DNA from: Candidatus Altimarinota bacterium
GTDB taxonomy: Bacteria; Patescibacteriota; Gracilibacteria; BD1-5; UBA6164
Assembly: GCA_020631485.1 (NCBI GenBank)
Contig: JAHDHC010000012.1
Coordinates: 1 to 44,384 of the forward strand
Direction of reading: 5' to 3'
Length of the DNA stretch: 44,384 nt
In this document: in pieces, positions 40,401-44,384 of the stretch
Numbering within the stretch: the stretch's first letter is position 1
How the letters are laid out: every line of letters starts with the position of its first letter
Notes under the pieces: model-generated
Told to the model about the DNA's origin: nothing
Seen by the model: only the letters and a program-made list of their open reading frames with translations
The model's database searches: none
Program-made: the position numbers and the translations under genes

Positions 40401-43400
40401 CGCTATAAGGGTAAAATATTTCCTGTTTTTATAATCGATGAGATCACTTGCTGAGAATCTCTGAGCAAATTTGAAACTTGCCGACTTATTTCTACAATCT
40501 TTATCTACATAAGATTTTTTACATCACCATGTTCTAAGGAATCTCTCTTTAGAACAGTCTTCTTTTTGTTTATCACAATATCTCATGAGTTTTTCTGTGT
40601 TTTCATAGTTTGCCTCCAGGTTCACGCTATATTGTTTCTGAACATACTTTTCCCCAGATGTTTTGAGGTCTTTTATGAGTTCAGTGAGTGAGAAAGAAAT
40701 CTCATCATTGATTTTTCCAAACTCAAATACATACTCACCGGTTTCCTGCATCGTATAATCAAGCTCAAGTTTCCCGTCAACCGTAACTTTAAAATTTGAA
40801 TCATTTACTAGGAGTATATCTTGAAGTTTTTCTTCTATTTTTGTGATTGGTCTTTTTTGTCCTCTCACATCATCAGCATATGTCGTAATATAATTTTTCT
40901 TTTTTATAACAAGCAAATATTTATCGTTGTAGTCTCCTGTAAATTTTCAAACCTGAAGTCCTCATTCGAGTGTTACTTTTTCTCACTTTTTATAAAATCT
41001 CTTTTGTCACTTAAAATATATTCCACTCTGTGGATTCCATGTTTTGTATTCTGTTGGGAGTTTTGCAATAATCGAGTTTGATCACGAAATAGTATCTCAG
41101 GCTTCATCAGTTGTTGAAATTTCTACTATATATCTATAGTCAGCATAATTTGACTCAAAACTTACAGGAATGCTAAATTGTGCTACTCCATTTTCATCGA
41201 GTATCCCTTTTCATTCACTGTAAAATTCTTTTTCAGGTTCCCAGTAACATCAGTAGTAACAGTCAACCCAGTAGCTGTTGTCATAAAAATATTGTTTATA
41301 CACTTTGTACTCATACTTTGCGTTTTTAAGTGGTGAACCAGAATAATACTTAGAACTGACAGAAGCTTCGATATCAAATTTCCCTACATGTGTTTTGCGT
41401 TCATATCACCAATTTGTTTTCTCAATTTTTGTATCTGATATCTTTACCAATCAATCATTTAAGCCCTTGGTTTCAAGCATTATTTCATTTTTGAATTTTG
41501 GATTTTTAAATATCTCAACAGAAAATCTCGTGAATCATATTTGTTCATCTCCATCCTGAAGAATTACTCTATAGTAGCCAAGGCGAGCATCACTTGATAG
41601 TTGAAACACATCACTCACACTTCAAAAATCATTTATAGTGAGTTTCTTATTGAGAACATCTTTTCATTCGGGATTTTCTATTTTGAGTTCTATTTCTTTG
41701 CCTTTCAAGATAGAAAGATCTGTTGATTTTCTCAGGATTGATTTTATGTATACTTCTTCCCCTGGAAGATATAAAATCCTATCTGTGTATGTATGAGAAT
41801 ACTGGCTTGGCTCGATTGAACCCCAGCTACTGAGCTCTATAGCATCTTCATTTTCACTTCTTTGTCCCCACCAATATCATCATACAGTATATCAAAAATT
41901 CCATGGTCAAATTCCTCCGTTCCATTTAGACGAAACATAACTCAGATTTGTTTCACTTGCCGAAGTGACAAAAAATGAATCATAATTTCATTCTCACTTA
42001 TACTTCCAAGAATCAAATGTCTTCTGAAAAGCTGTATCAAGTTTTCATTTCATATTTACCCTGAGTATTCATTCATCATTTGTTGTTCAAAGAATAATCT
42101 CATCTGAAAAAACTCCTGTATTTTCAGGACTAAAATACTCTACATCATAATCTTTTGTTTTATCATTGTACTCACGTTTGTGTCATATAAACTCGTTGGC
42201 ATAAATACGAATTTTTTGGCCAACAAGGGGCTTCCCAGAAAAATCATTTACAAAGAAGAAAGCTTCTCCATTTCTTCAAATCTTCATTGTGATATGTGAA
42301 TCAATCACTCAAAAGAAAATTGGGGTCTGAACGGTATTATTGAAATCCCTATATTCTGGATTTTTGAAGGTCACATAGTAGAGACCACTTCTTGCGATTT
42401 TTCCTATCTCATCACTAAAATCAAAGGTCATTCTTCTCAGAGTTTCTCAGGCGCTTGATTCTGGAAATCTAAGGTTTTTTTCGTGACACTCATAGTGATT
42501 AAGCGAATCAATTCCTTTTGTAAAAAAATCACGTTTTTCTTTTTCTAAACCCTCTGATTCACGAAACACTTCAATTTTTGCATAGCTTTCGTTGTCTATT
42601 CTACATATCTGAACAACAGCTCAATCTTTCCCTGAGCCATATGAAACCAGTTCAAATTGATGAGTATTGGTATCTTCAAATAGTGAAACTTTTTGTAAGG
42701 ATCTGATACTCAGTACTTTTCTTTCTGGCATTTGCAATTCAAAGCTTTGTTTTTTAGTTTTCTCTCACTCTATTCCAGAATCATAGCTTCAAAGTTCAAA
42801 GCTATATTTTGTAAGTGGATCCAGAGGAAGTAAAACAATAGCTTTTTTCGAGTAGAGCGTTATATCTTCTTCTTTTATTTCGATTTTTGGATTCACTTTT
42901 AAATAAGAAGCAAATTTCCTTTTTGCTAAACTTCTATTTTCTAGAAATGCTTCTGAGTTTAGCTCATCAATATCTTCATAAAATGGAAGAGAAAAATCCA
43001 CTTGAACTTGAGATTTAAAATCATTATCAATATCAAACAAACTCCCAGTTGAAAACTCAGCCTTTAAATATTTCTCTACACATTGTTCTTGTTTTTTTTC
43101 AAATCAATCAAGGAGTATATATGTATCTTTATAATCACCTTTGTTTCCTTTAATCATTTCCGTGCAAAATTGTTGATCTATATCTCTCAGAGAGATATCA
43201 AAATTCTTAGTGCAGTCTTCATACATTTTTTGAAGGCCAAGTTCAAACGAGTAGCCTTTTCATATTAATGAGTCCATTTCAGATGATAATATGACTCTAC
43301 AATTTGGAATATCAATTTTTCAACTTTGGATAGCTTCAGATAATTTTTCGGTCTTTTCCTGAATTTGAATCTTTAAATATTCTCTATATCCAAAAAAAAT

Positions 43401-43478
43401 ACCAATACCTAATATAAGTGCACATAAAAATATGATTGTTCACCAAAGAATCTTTTTGTTCTTAAAGAGATTTTCCAT
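37482..43478 (-). CDS. yfhM: Bacterial alpha-2-macroglobulin, thioester type (1998 aa)
   Basis: One code-25 frame from ATG 43478 to TAG 37482. A signal-anchor helix (residues about 8-30, ILWGTIIFLCALILGIGIFFGY) is followed by many beta-sandwich macroglobulin domains. The thioester motif CGEQ is present (Cys near residue 1506, context YPFGCGEQLLSSTMPNA), so the protein can form the internal thioester that traps proteases. The C-terminus, FAGTFIYPPATVYKMYQPQTRANG, matches the YfhM end. It contains the bait/MG10 regions expected. Bacterial alpha-2-macroglobulins lie beside PBP1C and are thought to protect the wall or cell from host or rival proteases. The gene sits two genes upstream of pbpC; a DUF559 gene and repeats separate them. 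One in-frame palindromic insert lies at about residues 1117-1151. Confidence 0.95.
40026..40130. repeat. Palindromic element in frame inside the alpha-2-macroglobulin gene
   Basis: 105 bp from agctccctccgacttcgctg to caggagggggagc, the same two-unit structure as in pbpC. The first half is read as in pbpC copy 2 (APPPASLVSPSNRGN) and the second half as in pbpC copy 1 (LGEGGGGASAKSEGA); a different internal spacer shifts the phase. One UGA is inside and is read as glycine. Confidence 0.8.
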
Positions 43479-43508
43479 ACTTAAAATAATTTAAAAATAG
43501 TTTTTCTC

Positions 43509-43536
43509 ATAATACCCCTAAACCAATAAATAACAA
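43509..43536 (-). promoter_or_regulatory. Possible promoter of the alpha-2-macroglobulin operon
   Basis: On the minus strand TTGTTA (43531-43536) and TATTAT (43509-43514) are 16 bp apart, about 31 bp upstream of the ATG. AT-rich context makes it tentative. The remaining divergent intergenic DNA (43479-43602) shows nothing else clear. Confidence 0.35.
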
Positions 43537-43602
43537 TTCACTTAATTGCATTGATTAAATAAATTCATACAATTTACAAAATTATTCTAATAAATTTAAA
43601 AT

Positions 43603-44310
43603 ATGAAACTCCAAAACAAAGTAATAGTTATAACAGGTGCGAGTGAATGAATTGGTGCTGCGATAGCCCTCAAGCTTGCGGGCGAATGAACAAAACTTGC
43701 TCTTATTGCAAGAAACACAGAAAAATTGGAAAACACCGCAAAAAAAGCTCAAGATGCTTGAGCCTCAAGAGTAGAAATATATAGCTGTGATTTACAAGAC
43801 CAATCTCAATTCACTGATACAGTCGCTGACATATATTCAGATTTTTGAGCTATAGATATCCTTATAAATAATGCTTGAGTTTGGCAAAAAATGATGCAAC
43901 TTGATGAAATAGAGTCATCAACAATAGATAGCGTCATTCAAACAAACCTCACATGACTCATACATACAACGCATGCGATACTTCCCTATCTAAGGAAGCA
44001 GGATGAAGCAGCTATTCTCAATATCTCTTCACAATCAGGCATTCAAGCACAAGATGGCCAATCAGTCTACACAGCAACAAAATATGGAGTCAGAGGATTC
44101 ACAGATGTTTTAAAAAAAGACCTCAAAGAGTCAAATATCCGTGTAGCATGAGTATACCAGGCAGGGACAAATACAAACATGTTTGGAAGCACATGAGAAA
44201 CTATGCCACTAGAAAAATTCACTGATCCAGCTGATCTGGCAGATGTAGTTAAATACATGCTTTCACTTCCTCAGAAGATCTGGATGCATGAAGTAAGAGT
44301 ATGTTTCTAG
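43603..44310 (+). CDS. Short-chain dehydrogenase/reductase (SDR, 235 aa)
   Basis: Code-25 frame from ATG 43603 to TAG 44308-44310. Classical SDR motifs: TGASEGIGAA (TGxxxGxG, NAD(P)-binding) with a UGA glycine, CDLQD, ILINNAGVW (NNAG), LNISSQSGIQ (catalytic Ser), YTATKYG (YxxxK) and PGT-like AGTNTNMFG after the active site. Most similar in style to sepiapterin-reductase/YdfG-type oxidoreductases. The substrate is unknown. It is divergent from the alpha-2-macroglobulin gene and has its own terminator. Confidence 0.93.
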
Positions 44311-44331
44311 TGAAAATATCTTACATACAAC

Positions 44332-44362
44332 AAAAAGAGAGCTTATCGCTCTCTTTTTGTAT
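44332..44362 (+). terminator. Intrinsic terminator
   Basis: aaaaagagagc (44332-44342), ttatc, gctctcttttt (44348-44358): 11-bp stem with T run after the SDR gene. Confidence 0.85.
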
Positions 44363-44384
44363 CTGTATCATCTGTCGATGATTA

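Overview
Organism and code. The window is AT-rich and its real genes are readable only if UGA is translated as glycine (genetic code 25). UGA sits on conserved glycines such as those of LepA 'SAKTG', the response-regulator 'SGYQG', the SGNH-esterase 'GGND' and the histidine-kinase G-boxes. Every complete gene I can delimit ends in UAA or UAG. This code is known from Absconditabacteria (SR1) and Gracilibacteria (BD1-5/GN02) of the Candidate Phyla Radiation. I cannot separate the two from this window alone. Standard-code gene calling breaks genes of up to 1998 codons into fragments, so coordinates here come from my own code-25 reading.

Layout. 1-6300: a pseudopilin (cut by the window start), a patatin-like lipase, a basic protein, a small membrane protein and a 1034-residue anchored protein of unknown family. 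6300-9180: two unknown genes sharing a 32-bp upstream repeat, a ribbon-helix-helix/nucleotidyltransferase fusion and an FMN reductase. 9191-9695: a DUF559 nuclease-like gene bracketed by 32-bp inverted repeats (31/32 identical), abutting lepA. 11700-18400: two tiny membrane ORFs, a histidine kinase/response regulator pair, two Cys-motif proteins in an operon, and two tandem paralogous orphan OmpR-type regulators. 18387-28010: a surface-polysaccharide cluster (GT2, flippase, 1510-residue GT-C-like membrane enzyme, GT2, GT4, exported protein). 28055-28722: rpmE and tRNA-Leu, -Tyr and -Thr. 28873-34601: unknown genes, then a tesA-ybbA-ybbP-like operon ending in a DUF2256 gene. 34605-43478: a bacterial alpha-2-macroglobulin, a second DUF559 gene and PBP1C. 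43603-44310: an SDR dehydrogenase.

Most interesting feature. A family of GC-rich palindromic elements (about 35-150 bp) recurs at about ten places. Many copies lie in frame inside protein genes: two in the pseudopilin, one in lepA, three in pbpC and one in the alpha-2-macroglobulin. They add low-complexity Pro/Ser/Gly/Glu segments, and some copies carry UGA codons that need the glycine reading. Both DUF559 genes of the window are associated with these palindromes, and one is bracketed by them as by transposon ends. I propose a nuclease-linked palindromic mobile element that spreads as in-frame protein inserts; this is an inference to be tested.

How the genes work together. The 18-28 kb cluster should make and export a surface glycan, possibly under the regulators encoded just upstream. 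The alpha-2-macroglobulin/PBP1C pair and the TesA/YbbAP set suggest envelope maintenance and defence.
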